From contig NZ_WLVL01000002.1 of assembly GCF_009707125.1 (NCBI RefSeq), forward strand, positions 38,056 to 102,055: a DNA stretch of 64,000 nt, in the 5' to 3' direction. The notes below the pieces were generated by a model. It was not told the DNA's origin and did not search any database. It saw only the letters and a program-made list of their open reading frames with translations. The number at the start of each line of letters is the position of its first letter. The first letter of the stretch is position 1. This document shows, piece by piece, positions 46,877 through 56,590 of this stretch. The position numbers and the translations under genes were made by a program. The stretch comes from Arsenicicoccus cauae (lineage in GTDB: Bacteria > Actinomycetota > Actinomycetes > Actinomycetales > Dermatophilaceae).

Positions 46877-47577
46877 CCGCCGGCCTCGACGCCCGCGCTG
46901 GTGCCCGTGTCGGCGGCGGCTCGGTCCACCCCCGGCCGGACGTCGCCGATGTCGCCGAGGTGGGCGATGTAGCGGACGTCCCCGTCGGCCAGGCGGTAGT
47001 TGATGCCGACGATGGCGAGCGTGCCGTCCTCGACGAGCTGCTGCAGCAGCGCCGACCGCTCGGCGAGCATGTTGACGGTGCGCCGGACGTGCCAGGCGTT
47101 GACCTGCTCGGGCGTGGCGCCCGGGCCGGCGCCGTGGGAGGAACGGGCCTGGATCACCGAGGGCATGACCTTCTCGACGAGGTCCCGGATGTAGCCGCCG
47201 GGGAACTCGCCGGTGTCGGTCGCCTGGATGCCGGCGTTGATGGCGCCGCAGGTGTCGTGGCCCATGACGACGATCAGCGGGGTGCCGAGGACGCCGGGGC
47301 CGAACTCGACGGTGCCGAGGACGGACGGGTCGAGCACGTGCCCGGCGGTGCGCACGACGAACAGGTCGCCGAGCCCGCGGTCGAAGACCATCTCGGCCGC
47401 GACGCGGGAGTCGGAGCAGCCGAACAGCACGGCGAACGGACCCTGTCCGGCCGTGAGCTCGGCGCGGCGGTGGACGTCCTGGTTGGGGTGCTCGGGCTGC
47501 CCCGAGACGAACCGCGCGTTGCCCTGGACCATCTGCTCCCACGCCTGCGCCGGGGTGAGCGTCGTGCGGCCGCTCAT
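46873..47577 (-). CDS. Beta-class carbonic anhydrase
   Basis: Interconverts CO2 and bicarbonate; 234 residues. Zinc ligands are Cys54 (in GCSDSR, with Asp56 and Arg58 as the catalytic dyad), His107 and Cys110 (GHDTCGA). The C-terminus has [18 protein letters not shown] 47577 overlaps the fumarase stop by 4 nt, so the two are cotranscribed. The link to the TCA cycle enzyme is common in actinobacteria. Confidence 0.93.
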   Translation of the reverse strand: MSGRTTLTPAQAWEQMVQGNARFVSGQPEHPNQDVHRRAELTAGQGPFAVLFGCSDSRVAAEMVFDRGLGDLFVVRTAGHVLDPSVLGTVEFGPGVLGTPLIVVMGHDTCGAINAGIQATDTGEFPGGYIRDLVEKVMPSVIQARSSHGAGPGATPEQVNAWHVRRTVNMLAERSALLQQLVEDGTLAIVGINYRLADGDVRYIAHLGDIGDVRPGVDRAAADTGTSAGVEAGG

Positions 47578-49277
47578 GCGTCCACGTCCGCGCGGGTCGT
47601 GATGGTCATGACGGTGGGCTTGGCGAACTCGGCGAAGAAGTCGTCACCCTTGTCGTCCACCACGATGAACGCCGGGAAGTCCTCGACCTCGATCCGCCAT
47701 ACGGCCTCCATCCCGAGCTCGGGGTACTCCAGCACCTCGACCTTCTTGATGCAGTCCTGGGCGAGGCGGGCGGCCGGCCCGCCGATGGAGCCGAGGTAGA
47801 ACCCGCCGTGCGCCCGGCAGGCGTCGGTGACGGCCCGGGACCGGTTGCCCTTGGCCAGCATCACCATGGACCCGCCCGCGGCCTGGAACTGGTCGACGTA
47901 GGAGTCCATGCGGCCGGCCGTCGTGGGTCCGAAGGAGCCCGAGGCCATGCCGTCGGGCGTCTTGGCCGGGCCGGCGTAGTAGACGGGATGGTCCTTGAGG
48001 TACTGCGGCATGTCCTCGCCGTCGTCGAGGCGCTCCTTGATCTTGGCGTGCGCGATGTCGCGGGCCACGACCAGCGTCCCGGTGAGGGACAGGCGGGTCC
48101 TGACCGGGTGCTTGGTCAGCTCCGCGAGGATGTCGTCCATGGGGCGCGACAGGTCGATCTCGACGACGTCACCGCTGCGTCCCTCGTCGTCGGCGCCCTG
48201 GGCCAGGTGCTCGTCGGTCGTGTCGGGCAGGTAGTGGCCGGGCTCCATCTCGAGCTGCTCGATGAAGACGCCCTCGGGCGTGATCTTGCCGCGGCACTGG
48301 CGGTCGGCGGAGCAGGAGACGGCGATCGCGACGGGCAGGGAGGCGCCGTGGCGGGGGAGGCGGATGACGCGGACGTCGTGGCAGAAGTACTTGCCGCCGA
48401 ACTGCGCGCCGATGCCCTGCCGGCGCGTCAGCTCGAGGACCTGCTCCTCCAGGTCGAGGTCGCGCAAGCCGCGACCGGTCGCGGCGTTGCCGGTGGTGGG
48501 CATCGTGTCGAGGTACTTCGCGCTCGCGTACTTCGCCGTCTTGAGGGCGAACTCGGCGCTCGTGCCCCCGATGACGATCGCCAGGTGGTAGGGCGGGCAG
48601 GCCGCCGTGCCGAGCGAGCGGATCTTGTCGTCGAGGAAGCGCATCATGGCGTCCGGGTTGAGGATCGCCTTGGTCTCCTGGAAGAGATAGGACTTGTTGG
48701 CCGAGCCGCCGCCCTTGGCCATGAACAGGAAGGAGTACTCCGTCTCGTGGCCGCGCTCGGTGTCGGCATACAGCTCGATCTGCGCCGGCAGGTTGGTGCC
48801 GGTGTTGCGCTCCTCGTACATCGAGACCGGGGCGTTCTGGGAGTAGCGCAGGTTGAGGCGGGTGTAGGCGTTGTAGACCCCGCGCGCCAGGGGCTCCTCG
48901 TCGACGCCGTCGGTGAGGACGTGCTGGCCGCGCTCGCCCTTGACTATGGCGGTGCCCGTGTCCTGGCACATGGGCAGCACGCCGGACGCGGCGATGTTGG
49001 CGTTCTTGAGCAGGTCGAGGGCGACGAACTTGTCGTTGTTGCTGGCCTCGGGGTCGTCGAGGATCCGGCGCAGCTGGGCCAGGTGGCCGGGCCGCAGGTA
49101 GTGCGCGATGTCGTGCATCGCGGTCTCGGCGAGCAGCGTGAGCGCCTCGGGCGCGACGGTGAGGAAGGTCCGGCCGTCCGGGCCCTCGACCAGCGAGACG
49201 CCCTCGGAGGTCAGCTTGCGGTAGGGGGTCTCGTCGGCGCCGTGCGGCAGCAGCGCCTCGTAGGCGAACTCGGGCAT
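47574..49277 (-). CDS. Fumarate hydratase, class I (iron-sulfur)
   Basis: Interconverts fumarate and malate in the TCA cycle; 567 residues, a single-chain class I enzyme combining the alpha and beta domains. Candidate [4Fe-4S] ligands are Cys104 (LPMCQDTGT), Cys227 (ACPPYH) and Cys322 (SCSADRQC). The C-terminal half has [13 protein letters not shown] and KGNRSRAV. It is oxygen-sensitive by family. ATG 49277 follows GAGGAGCAGGAG. TAGGGT on the minus strand (49361-49356), overlapping the end of the lacI gene, may be its -10. Confidence 0.94.
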   Translation of the reverse strand: MPEFAYEALLPHGADETPYRKLTSEGVSLVEGPDGRTFLTVAPEALTLLAETAMHDIAHYLRPGHLAQLRRILDDPEASNNDKFVALDLLKNANIAASGVLPMCQDTGTAIVKGERGQHVLTDGVDEEPLARGVYNAYTRLNLRYSQNAPVSMYEERNTGTNLPAQIELYADTERGHETEYSFLFMAKGGGSANKSYLFQETKAILNPDAMMRFLDDKIRSLGTAACPPYHLAIVIGGTSAEFALKTAKYASAKYLDTMPTTGNAATGRGLRDLDLEEQVLELTRRQGIGAQFGGKYFCHDVRVIRLPRHGASLPVAIAVSCSADRQCRGKITPEGVFIEQLEMEPGHYLPDTTDEHLAQGADDEGRSGDVVEIDLSRPMDDILAELTKHPVRTRLSLTGTLVVARDIAHAKIKERLDDGEDMPQYLKDHPVYYAGPAKTPDGMASGSFGPTTAGRMDSYVDQFQAAGGSMVMLAKGNRSRAVTDACRAHGGFYLGSIGGPAARLAQDCIKKVEVLEYPELGMEAVWRIEVEDFPAFIVVDDKGDDFFAEFAKPTVMTITTRADVDA

Positions 49278-49358
49278 GGTCGTGCTCCTGCTCCTCGATC
49301 CAGCGGGGGTGGGCCGGCCCTCGCACTCGTCGGTGAGCGGCGGCCCGTCGCCTCCACC

Positions 49359-50417
49359 CTAGGCCTGGGAGGGGCCGTATGCCGCGCGGGGGCGGGCGAC
49401 GGACGCGCGCGGCACGGCCGGGCAGGGCAGGAGCGTGCGCTCGGGCAGGGCGCCGACCGCGCCGTGCACCAACGCCTCGGCCGCGAGCCGCCCCATGTCG
49501 TAGAGGGGGAGCCGCACGGTCGTCAGCTGCGGCGTCAGCTGCTGGATCACCGGCTCGTGGTCGTCGTAGCCGACGACGGACAGGTCGTCGGGGATGCGCA
49601 GCCCCGACTCGGCGGCCGCGAGGTAGACGCCGAGCGCGATGCGGTCGTTGCCGCAGACGACGGCGGTCGGGGGTGAGGAACCGGCGAGCAGCTCACGGGC
49701 CAGGGCGAACCCCGAGTCGACGTAGTAGAAGCCCTCGCGCACGACCACGTCGCCGGTTGTCGTGGGGACGCCGCGGTCCTCGAGCTCGGCGAGGAAGCCC
49801 TCGATCCGCAGCGGCGTCGCCCACGCCCCGGCGTGACCGCTGAGGTAGGCGATGCGGCGGTGGCCCGCCTCGGCCACGAGCCGGGCCGCCTCGCGACCTC
49901 CGAACTCCTCGTCGGGGAGGAAGCAGGGCCCGCGCCCAGCCGGGTCGAAGCAGTTGGCGAGGGCCCAGGGCAGGTTCGGCATATGGTCCGGCAGCTCGAT
50001 CTCGCGGGTGCCGGAACAGGTGATCACCAGGCCGTCGACCTGGCGGTCGGCGAGCTCCTCGATCGCCGACTGCATGCCGTGGGGCCGGCGCCCCGTGTGC
50101 GTCACCAGCAGCACCGTGCTCTCGCTCCAGGCCAGGTCGTGCGCCCCGTTGACCGTCTCGCCGGAGAAGGCCTCCATCGCGGGCTCGTCCACCACGACGC
50201 CGATCGTGCCGCTGCGCTTGCGCCGCAGACCCTGGGCCGTGCGGTTGGGGCGGTAGCCGAGGTCGTTGACCGCCTGCAGGACCCGCGCCCGGGTCGCGGC
50301 GCTGATGGTCTGCTTGGAGTCGGGGTTGAGCACGAAGGACACGGTCGTGGCGGAGACGCCCGCCCGGCGCCCCACGTCGGCCAGGGTCGGTCGACGGCCA
50401 CCCCTGCGCAGGTCCAT
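49359..50417 (-). CDS. LacI family transcriptional regulator
   Basis: A protein of 352 residues from ATG 50417 (TTG 50426 is an alternative). The N-terminal helix-turn-helix LADVGRRAGVSATTVSFVLN and hinge LGYRPNRTAQGLRR are typical. They are followed by a periplasmic-binding-protein-like sugar sensor with CGNDRIALGVYLAAAESG and SVVGYDDHEP. It is divergent from the sugar ABC transporter, so it very likely represses that operon and itself. Confidence 0.92.
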   Translation of the reverse strand: MDLRRGGRRPTLADVGRRAGVSATTVSFVLNPDSKQTISAATRARVLQAVNDLGYRPNRTAQGLRRKRSGTIGVVVDEPAMEAFSGETVNGAHDLAWSESTVLLVTHTGRRPHGMQSAIEELADRQVDGLVITCSGTREIELPDHMPNLPWALANCFDPAGRGPCFLPDEEFGGREAARLVAEAGHRRIAYLSGHAGAWATPLRIEGFLAELEDRGVPTTTGDVVVREGFYYVDSGFALARELLAGSSPPTAVVCGNDRIALGVYLAAAESGLRIPDDLSVVGYDDHEPVIQQLTPQLTTVRLPLYDMGRLAAEALVHGAVGALPERTLLPCPAVPRASVARPRAAYGPSQA

Positions 50418-50501
50418 AGACGGCAAGGTAAGCCATGTCGATCGTTCCGCACATCGCCGAAGCGCCTGATGTCACAGGTTCGTTGCAGTGCGGTCAGCCC
50501 G

Positions 50502-50550
50502 TTGACGGGCACGGCCCGCGCGCCCACTATTGGGTCACTAAAACGTCAAA
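50502..50550 (+). promoter_or_regulatory. Promoter and LacI-type operator of the sugar ABC operon
   Basis: TTGACG (50502-50507), 17 bp and CACTAT (50525-50530) form a promoter. TAAAACGTCAAA (50539-50550), a CG-centred half-palindrome of the kind bound by LacI-family proteins, covers the expected start point. The leader to the first gene is about 105 nt. Confidence 0.5.
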
Positions 50551-50643
50551 GGCCGCTCGCAGCGTCGCGTGCACCCCGGAGCCGCAGGCTCCCCGGGATC
50601 CGGTGCGGCGCACGGCCCGGGACCCAGGGATGAGGAAATGCAG

Positions 50644-51993
50644 ATGCGTGTGCGCAAGCTTTCCACGGCAGCGCTCCTATGCGGCATCGTCACGATGTCG
50701 ACGAGTGCCTGCCTGCAGAACCCCCAAGGTGGTGCCGCAGGGACCGGAGGCGGCCTGTCCGGCACGGTCGAAGGCGGCACGGCGGACGGCGACAAGACGG
50801 TCACCATCCTGGGAGCCTTCGGCGGCGACGAGGAGAAGTTCTTCAACCAGTCCATGCAGAAGTTCCAGCAGCAGACGGGCATCAAGATCCAGTACACCGC
50901 CGACCAGGACTTCACGACCACGATCAAGTCCAAGGTCAGCTCGGGCGACTCCCCGGACATCGGCCTGTTCCCCCAGCCGGGCGGTCTGCTGGAGATGGCG
51001 GGCCAGGGCAAGATCCAGCCCATCGACACCTATCTGGACTACGACAAGCTGGACAGCACGCTGGTGTCCGGCTTCATGGACTCCTCGCGCTACAAGGGTC
51101 GGGTCTACGGCGCCCCCATGCGCATGGCGGTCAAGTCGATCGTCTGGTACCCCAAGGCCGCCTACGACAAGGGCGGCTACGACAAGGCACCCAAGACCAT
51201 CCAGGAGCTCTACCAGGTCGCCGACAAGATCAAGGGCTCCGGCGTCGCGCCCTGGTGCGTGGCGTGGAACTCCGACCAGGCGACCGGGTGGGTCGGGACG
51301 GACTGGCTCGAGGAGTACATGCTCCGCATGTACGGCCCCGAGGTCTACGACCAGTGGACCTCGCACGAGATCCCCTTCAACGACCCCCGGGTGGTCAAGG
51401 CCCTCGACGAGATGGCCAAGGTCCTCAAGGCCCCGGGCAGCGTCTACGGCGGGACCCAGGCCATCCTCAACACGAAGTTCGGCGAGGCCATGACCCCGGC
51501 CTTCACCACCCCGCCCAAGTGCATGCTGCACCGCCAAGGCAACTTCGCCACCACGTTCTACCCCAAGAACGTGCAGGCCGATCTCGACAACCAGGTCGGC
51601 ACCTACCCCTTCCCGCCCTACCAGGGTGGGTATGACGGGAAGCCGATCCTCGGCGGTGGCGACCTCGCGGCGCTGTTCAACGGCAACGACCCCGACGCCA
51701 AGAAGGTCATGGAGTTCCTGGCGAGCGATCAGTTCGGCGCCGAGTGGGCCAAGGCCGGCGGTTGGCTCAGCCCGCACAAGACCTTCGACATGAAGAACTA
51801 CCCCAACGAGACGACCCGCAACGTGGTCAAGATGGCCATCGAGGCCGACGTCTTCCGGTTCGACGGCTCGGACCTCATGCCCAAGGAGGTCGGCTCGGGC
51901 ACCTTCTGGACGGGGATGGTGAGCTGGGTCAACGGCAGCAAGACCTCGCAGCAGGTGGCTGACGAGATCGAGAAGAGCTGGCCGAAGTCATGA
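50644..51993 (+). CDS. Sugar ABC transporter substrate-binding lipoprotein (alpha-glucoside type)
   Basis: An extracellular solute-binding protein family 1 lipoprotein of 449 residues. The signal peptide ends in the lipobox TSAC (Cys23). The binding domain resembles AglE-type alpha-glucoside receptors (VAPWCVAWNSDQATGW, YGPEVYDQWTSHEIPF). ATG 50644 has GAGGA 7 nt upstream; ATG 50638 is too close. It leads a three-gene operon overlapping the first permease by 4 nt. Together with the pullulanase, malto-oligosaccharide or alpha-glucoside uptake is likely. Confidence 0.88.
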   Translation: MRVRKLSTAALLCGIVTMSTSACLQNPQGGAAGTGGGLSGTVEGGTADGDKTVTILGAFGGDEEKFFNQSMQKFQQQTGIKIQYTADQDFTTTIKSKVSSGDSPDIGLFPQPGGLLEMAGQGKIQPIDTYLDYDKLDSTLVSGFMDSSRYKGRVYGAPMRMAVKSIVWYPKAAYDKGGYDKAPKTIQELYQVADKIKGSGVAPWCVAWNSDQATGWVGTDWLEEYMLRMYGPEVYDQWTSHEIPFNDPRVVKALDEMAKVLKAPGSVYGGTQAILNTKFGEAMTPAFTTPPKCMLHRQGNFATTFYPKNVQADLDNQVGTYPFPPYQGGYDGKPILGGGDLAALFNGNDPDAKKVMEFLASDQFGAEWAKAGGWLSPHKTFDMKNYPNETTRNVVKMAIEADVFRFDGSDLMPKEVGSGTFWTGMVSWVNGSKTSQQVADEIEKSWPKS

Positions 51994-53156
51994 GCACCTC
52001 CGTCACCGAGCGCCCCGCGGGGCACGACGCCGCCCCCGTGAGGGGGCCCAAGGTCGACGACGGCCGGCTCAAGCCAGGCCGTCTCGCCCTCGGCTTCCTC
52101 GGCATGGTCGTGGTCGTCTGGGCCATCGCCAACCTGTTCCTCGCCTTCGCCTACTACCCGGGGGTCTTCCTCGGAGGGTCCAAGATCGTCATCGGCCTGC
52201 TGGCCCTCGTCGCCGGCGTCGGCGGAGCAGCCCTGTTCTTCTACTTCCTCAACATGTTCGTCGAGGCGCTGCCGCGACGGCTGTCGGAGGGGCTGATCCC
52301 CTACGCCTTCCTGCTGCCGGGCTTCGGCCTGATGTCGCTGATGCTGCTGTACCCCACGATCCAGACCTTCGTGTACTCCTTCGCCAACAAGGACAGCACC
52401 GCGTGGGTGGGCATGCAGAACTACAAGGAGGTGATCGCGGACCAGGAGTTCCGGACCTCGCTCTTCAACAACTTCCTGTGGCTGCTGATCGTGCCCGCGA
52501 CGACGGTCGCGCTCGGCGTGATCGTCGCGGTGCTGGCGGACAAGCTGTCCGCGCAGGGGGAGAAGGTCGCGAAGTCCGCGATCTTCCTGCCCATGGCGAT
52601 CAGCTTCGTCGGCGCCTCGGCCATCTGGAACCTCGTCTACGCGTGGAACCCCGAGGGCTCCGCGCAGACCGGTCTGCTCAACGCCGCCTATACCGCCCTC
52701 GGCGGCAGCCCGCAGACCTGGCTGCAGATCTCGAGCGGCCGGCTGAACTCCCTGCTGCTCATGATCATCCTGATCTGGCTGCAGGTCGGCTTCGCCATGG
52801 TGCTGCTCGGCTCGGCCATCAAGGGCGTGCCCGACGACACGCTCGAGGCGGCCCGCATCGACGGCGCCAGCGAGTGGCAGATCTTCTGGAAGGTCATCAT
52901 CCCGCAGATCTGGGGCACGATCCTGTCGGTCTTCATCACCACCGTGATCCTCGTGCTGAAGGTCTTCGACATCGTCTACGTCCTGACCAACGGCCGGGAC
53001 AAGACGAACGTGATCGCGAACCTCTTCTTCAACGAGATGTTCGCCAACAGCAACGCAGGCAAGGCCTCGGCGATCGTCGTGATCCTGCTCCTGCTCATCA
53101 TCCCCGTCCTCGTCTACCAGGTGAAGATGTTCCGCGAGCAGGAGGCCAACCGATGA
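51990..53156 (+). CDS. Sugar ABC transporter permease (AglF/MalF-like)
   Basis: A membrane protein of 388 residues. An N-terminal part with two extra membrane segments precedes the permease domain, which carries the EAA loop EAARIDGASEWQIFWKVIIP from about residue 286, the contact site for the ATPase. ATG 51990 overlaps the binding protein stop (ATGA). No ATPase gene is nearby, so a shared MsiK-type ATPase encoded elsewhere is expected, as is usual in actinobacteria. Confidence 0.92.
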   Translation: MSTSVTERPAGHDAAPVRGPKVDDGRLKPGRLALGFLGMVVVVWAIANLFLAFAYYPGVFLGGSKIVIGLLALVAGVGGAALFFYFLNMFVEALPRRLSEGLIPYAFLLPGFGLMSLMLLYPTIQTFVYSFANKDSTAWVGMQNYKEVIADQEFRTSLFNNFLWLLIVPATTVALGVIVAVLADKLSAQGEKVAKSAIFLPMAISFVGASAIWNLVYAWNPEGSAQTGLLNAAYTALGGSPQTWLQISSGRLNSLLLMIILIWLQVGFAMVLLGSAIKGVPDDTLEAARIDGASEWQIFWKVIIPQIWGTILSVFITTVILVLKVFDIVYVLTNGRDKTNVIANLFFNEMFANSNAGKASAIVVILLLLIIPVLVYQVKMFREQEANR

Positions 53157-54067
53157 GCACGAGCACCATGGCTGCTCGGACCACCGAGCCCCAGCAGGTG
53201 ACCCGCGCCAAGGGCACGATGAAGGACGGCCGCCGCCGCAGCATCGTCGCGATCGTCACGCTGACGATCCTCGGCCTGATGTGGTGCCTGCCGACCCTCG
53301 GTCTGCTGGTGACCTCCTTCCGCACCCGCGACGACGCCGCCACCTCCGGGTGGTGGACGGCGCTGCTGAACCCGTTCGGCCAGGGCTGGACCCTCAACAA
53401 CTACGCCGACGTGTTCACCAAGGCCGACATGGGCAACGCCTTCATCAACTCCCTGGTGGTGGCGATCCCGGCGACCATCATCCCGATCATGTTCGCGGCG
53501 TTCGCGTCGTACGCGTTCACGTTCATGGACTTCCCGGGCAAGGACGTCCTGTTCATCATCATCGTCGCCGTCCTCGTGGTCCCGATCCAGGTGGCCTTCC
53601 AGCCGCTGCTGGACCTGCTCGGGCCGCGTGGCCTCGGGATCTCGGGTCAGTACATCGCGGTCTGGCTGCTGCACACCGGGTTCGGCATGCCCCTCGCGAT
53701 CTACACGCTCCGCAACTACATGAGCACCCTGCCGCGCTCCATCGTCGAGTCCGCCAAGATCGACGGCTGCGGCCACTTCCAGACCTTCTGGAAGCTCGTG
53801 GCGCCCATGTCGATGCCGGCCATCGCGGCGTTCGCCACCCTGCAGTTCCTGTGGGTGTGGAACGACCTGCTGATCGCCAAGCTGTTCCTGAAGTCCGAGA
53901 ACACCACGGTGATCGTCAAGCTGCAGGGTCTGCTCGGCACGCAGGGCCAGGGCCAGGAGCTGCTCACCGCAGGCGCGTTCATCTCGATGGTCGTGCCCAT
54001 GCTCGTGTTCGTGCTGCTGCAGCGCTTCCTGGTGCGCGGCATGACGTCCGGCGCGGTCAAGGGCTGA
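53153..54067 (+). CDS. Sugar ABC transporter permease (AglG/MalG-like)
   Basis: The second permease, 304 residues with about six membrane segments. The EAA loop reads ESAKIDGCGHFQTFWKLVAP. It ends RFLVRGMTSGAVKG, a standard C-terminus of this family. ATG 53153 overlaps the first permease stop by 4 nt. Confidence 0.93.
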   Translation: MSTSTMAARTTEPQQVTRAKGTMKDGRRRSIVAIVTLTILGLMWCLPTLGLLVTSFRTRDDAATSGWWTALLNPFGQGWTLNNYADVFTKADMGNAFINSLVVAIPATIIPIMFAAFASYAFTFMDFPGKDVLFIIIVAVLVVPIQVAFQPLLDLLGPRGLGISGQYIAVWLLHTGFGMPLAIYTLRNYMSTLPRSIVESAKIDGCGHFQTFWKLVAPMSMPAIAAFATLQFLWVWNDLLIAKLFLKSENTTVIVKLQGLLGTQGQGQELLTAGAFISMVVPMLVFVLLQRFLVRGMTSGAVKG

Positions 54068-54075
54068 GCCCGAGC

Positions 54076-54158
54076 GTATGCCGTCGCCACCGCCACGCGG
54101 TGGTTCCGGCATACGGCCGGTGCAGGGCCCGCATCCTCCCTGGGGGTGCGGGCCCTGC
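54076..54158 (+). terminator. Tandem hairpins after the sugar permease
   Basis: Two hairpins follow the permease: GTATGCCG...CGGCATAC with inner CCACCGC/GCGGTGG (54076-54114), then GCAGGGCCCGCA/TGCGGGCCCTGC (54122-54158). They separate the transporter operon from the second binding protein gene. Confidence 0.75.
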
Positions 54159-54249
54159 CCCGTGTCCGGCGGGCGATGGCCTGTCAGGCGGGGGCTTGTC
54201 CGTGCTCGCGAGTAGGGTCGGTCGCGACGGGACGAGGAAGGAGCTGACC

Positions 54250-55548
54250 ATGCGGGCGCGTGGTGTTGCTGGGGTGCTGGCGCTGCTGCTTGGCCTCGTG
54301 GTCGCAGGCTGCTCCGACGGGTCCTCGGTCGAGACCGTGCGGGGCGGCTCGAGCATCGAGATCATGTACGCCTTCTCGGGGAGCCAGGCCAAGGGCTTCC
54401 AGGAGGCGGTCGACGCCTGGGCCGCGCGGCACGACGTGCAGGTGAGCTATTCCGCCAGCGACGACCTGACGACCGACCTGCGCGCGCGCGTGGCCGCGGG
54501 CAACCCGCCCGACCTGGCGATGGTGCCCCAGCCCGGGCTGGCCCTGGCGCTCGCGCACGAGCGGGCCGTCGAGCCGCTCGATGACGTGCTGCCCGTCAGT
54601 CGCGTCGCCTCCGGCATGGTGCCGGGCATGGTCGAGCCCCTGCAGGAGGGTGGCCGGACCTATGGCATCCCCGTGGCGATGAACGTCAAGTCCCTCCTGT
54701 GGTACGACCGGCACGCCCTGCACGCCGTCGACATCGACCCGCCGCAGACGATGGACGACCTCGCGACGGCCGGCGACCGGCTGCGCGAGCGGGGCAGCAC
54801 GCCCTGGTGCCTCGGGATCGAGGACGGGGCCAACAGCGGCTGGGCCGCGACCGACTGGGTCGAGGAGCTCGTGCTCAAGGGCGCCGGCCCCGAGGTCTAC
54901 GACCAGTGGGTGACCGGGCGGGTCCCGTTCTCCGACGATCGGATCAAGGCGGCCTTCGCCACGTATGTCGAGGTCCTGCGGCACGACGGCGTCGAGGGTG
55001 GGGGACCGGCCGCGGCCCGTCGGGACGTCCGCCAGGCGGCCGACGGCCTGTTCGCCGAGCCGCAGCGGTGCGCCCTGCTCAAGCAGGGCAGCTATGTCAC
55101 CCAGCAGGGCTTCCTGCCCGAGCGGGTGCGCAAGGCCATCGACCAGACCACCTCGGTCGTGGCCTTCCCCTCGGGCGACCACGACGCGATCGAGGTCGGC
55201 GGCGACAGCGCGGTGCTGCTGCGGGGGCACGACCTGGCGGCGCGTGACCTGGTCCGCTACATGGGCTCGGACCCGCGCTTCGGAGCGGACTGGGCAGGTT
55301 CTGAGGACCGCGGATTCATCTCTCCCCATGAGGACTTCGACCTCGAGCGGTACGCCAGCACGACGACGCGCAAGATCGCGTCGGCGGCCTACCAGGCGCA
55401 GACCGTGCGGTTCGACGCGAGCGACCAGATGCCGCCGGCCCTCGGGGCCGTCGCGTTCGCGCGCGGCATGGTCGGCCTGACCGCCGGGACGACCACGGTC
55501 GACCAGTTGGTGGCGCAGCTCGACGCCGCGCGCAAGCAGCACGGCTGA
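54250..55548 (+). CDS. Second sugar-binding lipoprotein, paralogous to the first
   Basis: A protein of 432 residues with signal peptide and lipobox VAGC (Cys21). It is clearly related to the upstream receptor: both have TPWC, WAATDWVEE/WVGTDWLEE, GPEVYDQW followed by VPF/IPF, and a C-terminal ISPHEDFD/LSPHKTFD segment. It has its own upstream region (TAGGGT at 54212, AAGGAGCTGACC before ATG 54250) and no permease of its own, so it may feed the same permeases with a different sugar or act as a sensor. Confidence 0.85.
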   Translation: MRARGVAGVLALLLGLVVAGCSDGSSVETVRGGSSIEIMYAFSGSQAKGFQEAVDAWAARHDVQVSYSASDDLTTDLRARVAAGNPPDLAMVPQPGLALALAHERAVEPLDDVLPVSRVASGMVPGMVEPLQEGGRTYGIPVAMNVKSLLWYDRHALHAVDIDPPQTMDDLATAGDRLRERGSTPWCLGIEDGANSGWAATDWVEELVLKGAGPEVYDQWVTGRVPFSDDRIKAAFATYVEVLRHDGVEGGGPAAARRDVRQAADGLFAEPQRCALLKQGSYVTQQGFLPERVRKAIDQTTSVVAFPSGDHDAIEVGGDSAVLLRGHDLAARDLVRYMGSDPRFGADWAGSEDRGFISPHEDFDLERYASTTTRKIASAAYQAQTVRFDASDQMPPALGAVAFARGMVGLTAGTTTVDQLVAQLDAARKQHG

Positions 55549-55558
55549 CCGCGCCGGC

Positions 55559-56479
55559 TCAGAGCTCCGCGCGGGTGGGCGGGTTGGCACCGGCGCGGGA
55601 CACCGTGATGGCGCCGCACGCCACGGCCCGCTCGATGGCCGGGCGCACGTCGGGCAGCGAGGCGGTCCGCAGCCGCTCACGGGCCTCCACCGAGCCGAGC
55701 AGCCCGGCGTCGAGCAGCCCCGAGATCAGGCCCGACATGAACGAGTCGCCCGCCCCCACCGTGTCGACGACGGTGGTGCGGGTGGCCTCGGCCACCAGGC
55801 GCTCGCCCGTGCGCGGGATCAGCACGAGCGCCCCCGCGCCGCCCCGCGTCACGACGACGAGCTCGGGGCCGAGCCGACCCCACAGCTCCATGATCTGCTC
55901 GGGCGTGGCCCCCGGATAGAGCCAGTCGACGTCCTCGTCGCTGGCCTTGACCACGTCCGAGAGACCGACGAGCTGCTCGATGCGCTGCCGCACCTCCTCA
56001 GGGGTGCCCATGATCGTCGGGCGCGCGTTGGGGTCGTAGGACACCGTCCCCGTCGCCCTCGCCCGCAGCGCCGCGTCGACCACGGCCGATCCCCCCGGCT
56101 CCAGGGTCGCCGCGATCGACCCGGTGTGAAGGTGGCCGACAGCGTCCTCGTCCAGCGCTCCCGCCACGTCCCACAGCAGCTCGAAGTCGTAGGTCGCGCC
56201 CCCGGCCGCGTCCAGCGTCGCCTTGGCCGTCGAGGTGGACTCCGCCTGGTCAGACCCGCTCGTCAGGGTCAGCAGCCGCTCCTGCACCAGGTGGGCACGC
56301 ACCATCTCGCCATGCGCGTCCCGTCCGAACTGCGTGGCGAAGTCGACGGGGTGCCCGAGCCGCGCCAGACCGATGGCGACGTTGGCGGGGCTGCCACCCG
56401 GGTGCTCGTCGACGGCGCCGCCCTGACGGTGGACGATGTCGACGAGGGACTCTCCGACGACGAGCAGACGGTCGGTCAT
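55559..56479 (-). CDS. PfkB family carbohydrate kinase (fructokinase-like)
   Basis: A sugar kinase of 306 residues. PfkB signature 1 is present (GGSPANVAIGLARLG, residues about 28-42), as is the anion hole with catalytic Asp in DTVGAGDSFMSGLISG. The N-terminal MTDRLLVVGESLVDIV resembles fructokinases. ATG 56479 follows GAGGAG. It ends 10 bp from the end of the convergent second binding protein gene. It may phosphorylate a sugar released from the imported oligosaccharide. Confidence 0.88.
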   Translation of the reverse strand: MTDRLLVVGESLVDIVHRQGGAVDEHPGGSPANVAIGLARLGHPVDFATQFGRDAHGEMVRAHLVQERLLTLTSGSDQAESTSTAKATLDAAGGATYDFELLWDVAGALDEDAVGHLHTGSIAATLEPGGSAVVDAALRARATGTVSYDPNARPTIMGTPEEVRQRIEQLVGLSDVVKASDEDVDWLYPGATPEQIMELWGRLGPELVVVTRGGAGALVLIPRTGERLVAEATRTTVVDTVGAGDSFMSGLISGLLDAGLLGSVEARERLRTASLPDVRPAIERAVACGAITVSRAGANPPTRAEL

Positions 56480-56590
56480 GCGGGGGCTCCTCGGGACGGC
56501 GGTGGCTCGGGCGCCCCAGTATCCCCCGGCCGAGACGGAAGCGCCTGGCGTGGTTGGCCCTTGACCCGTCTCATCGGGGACGATGAGCCC

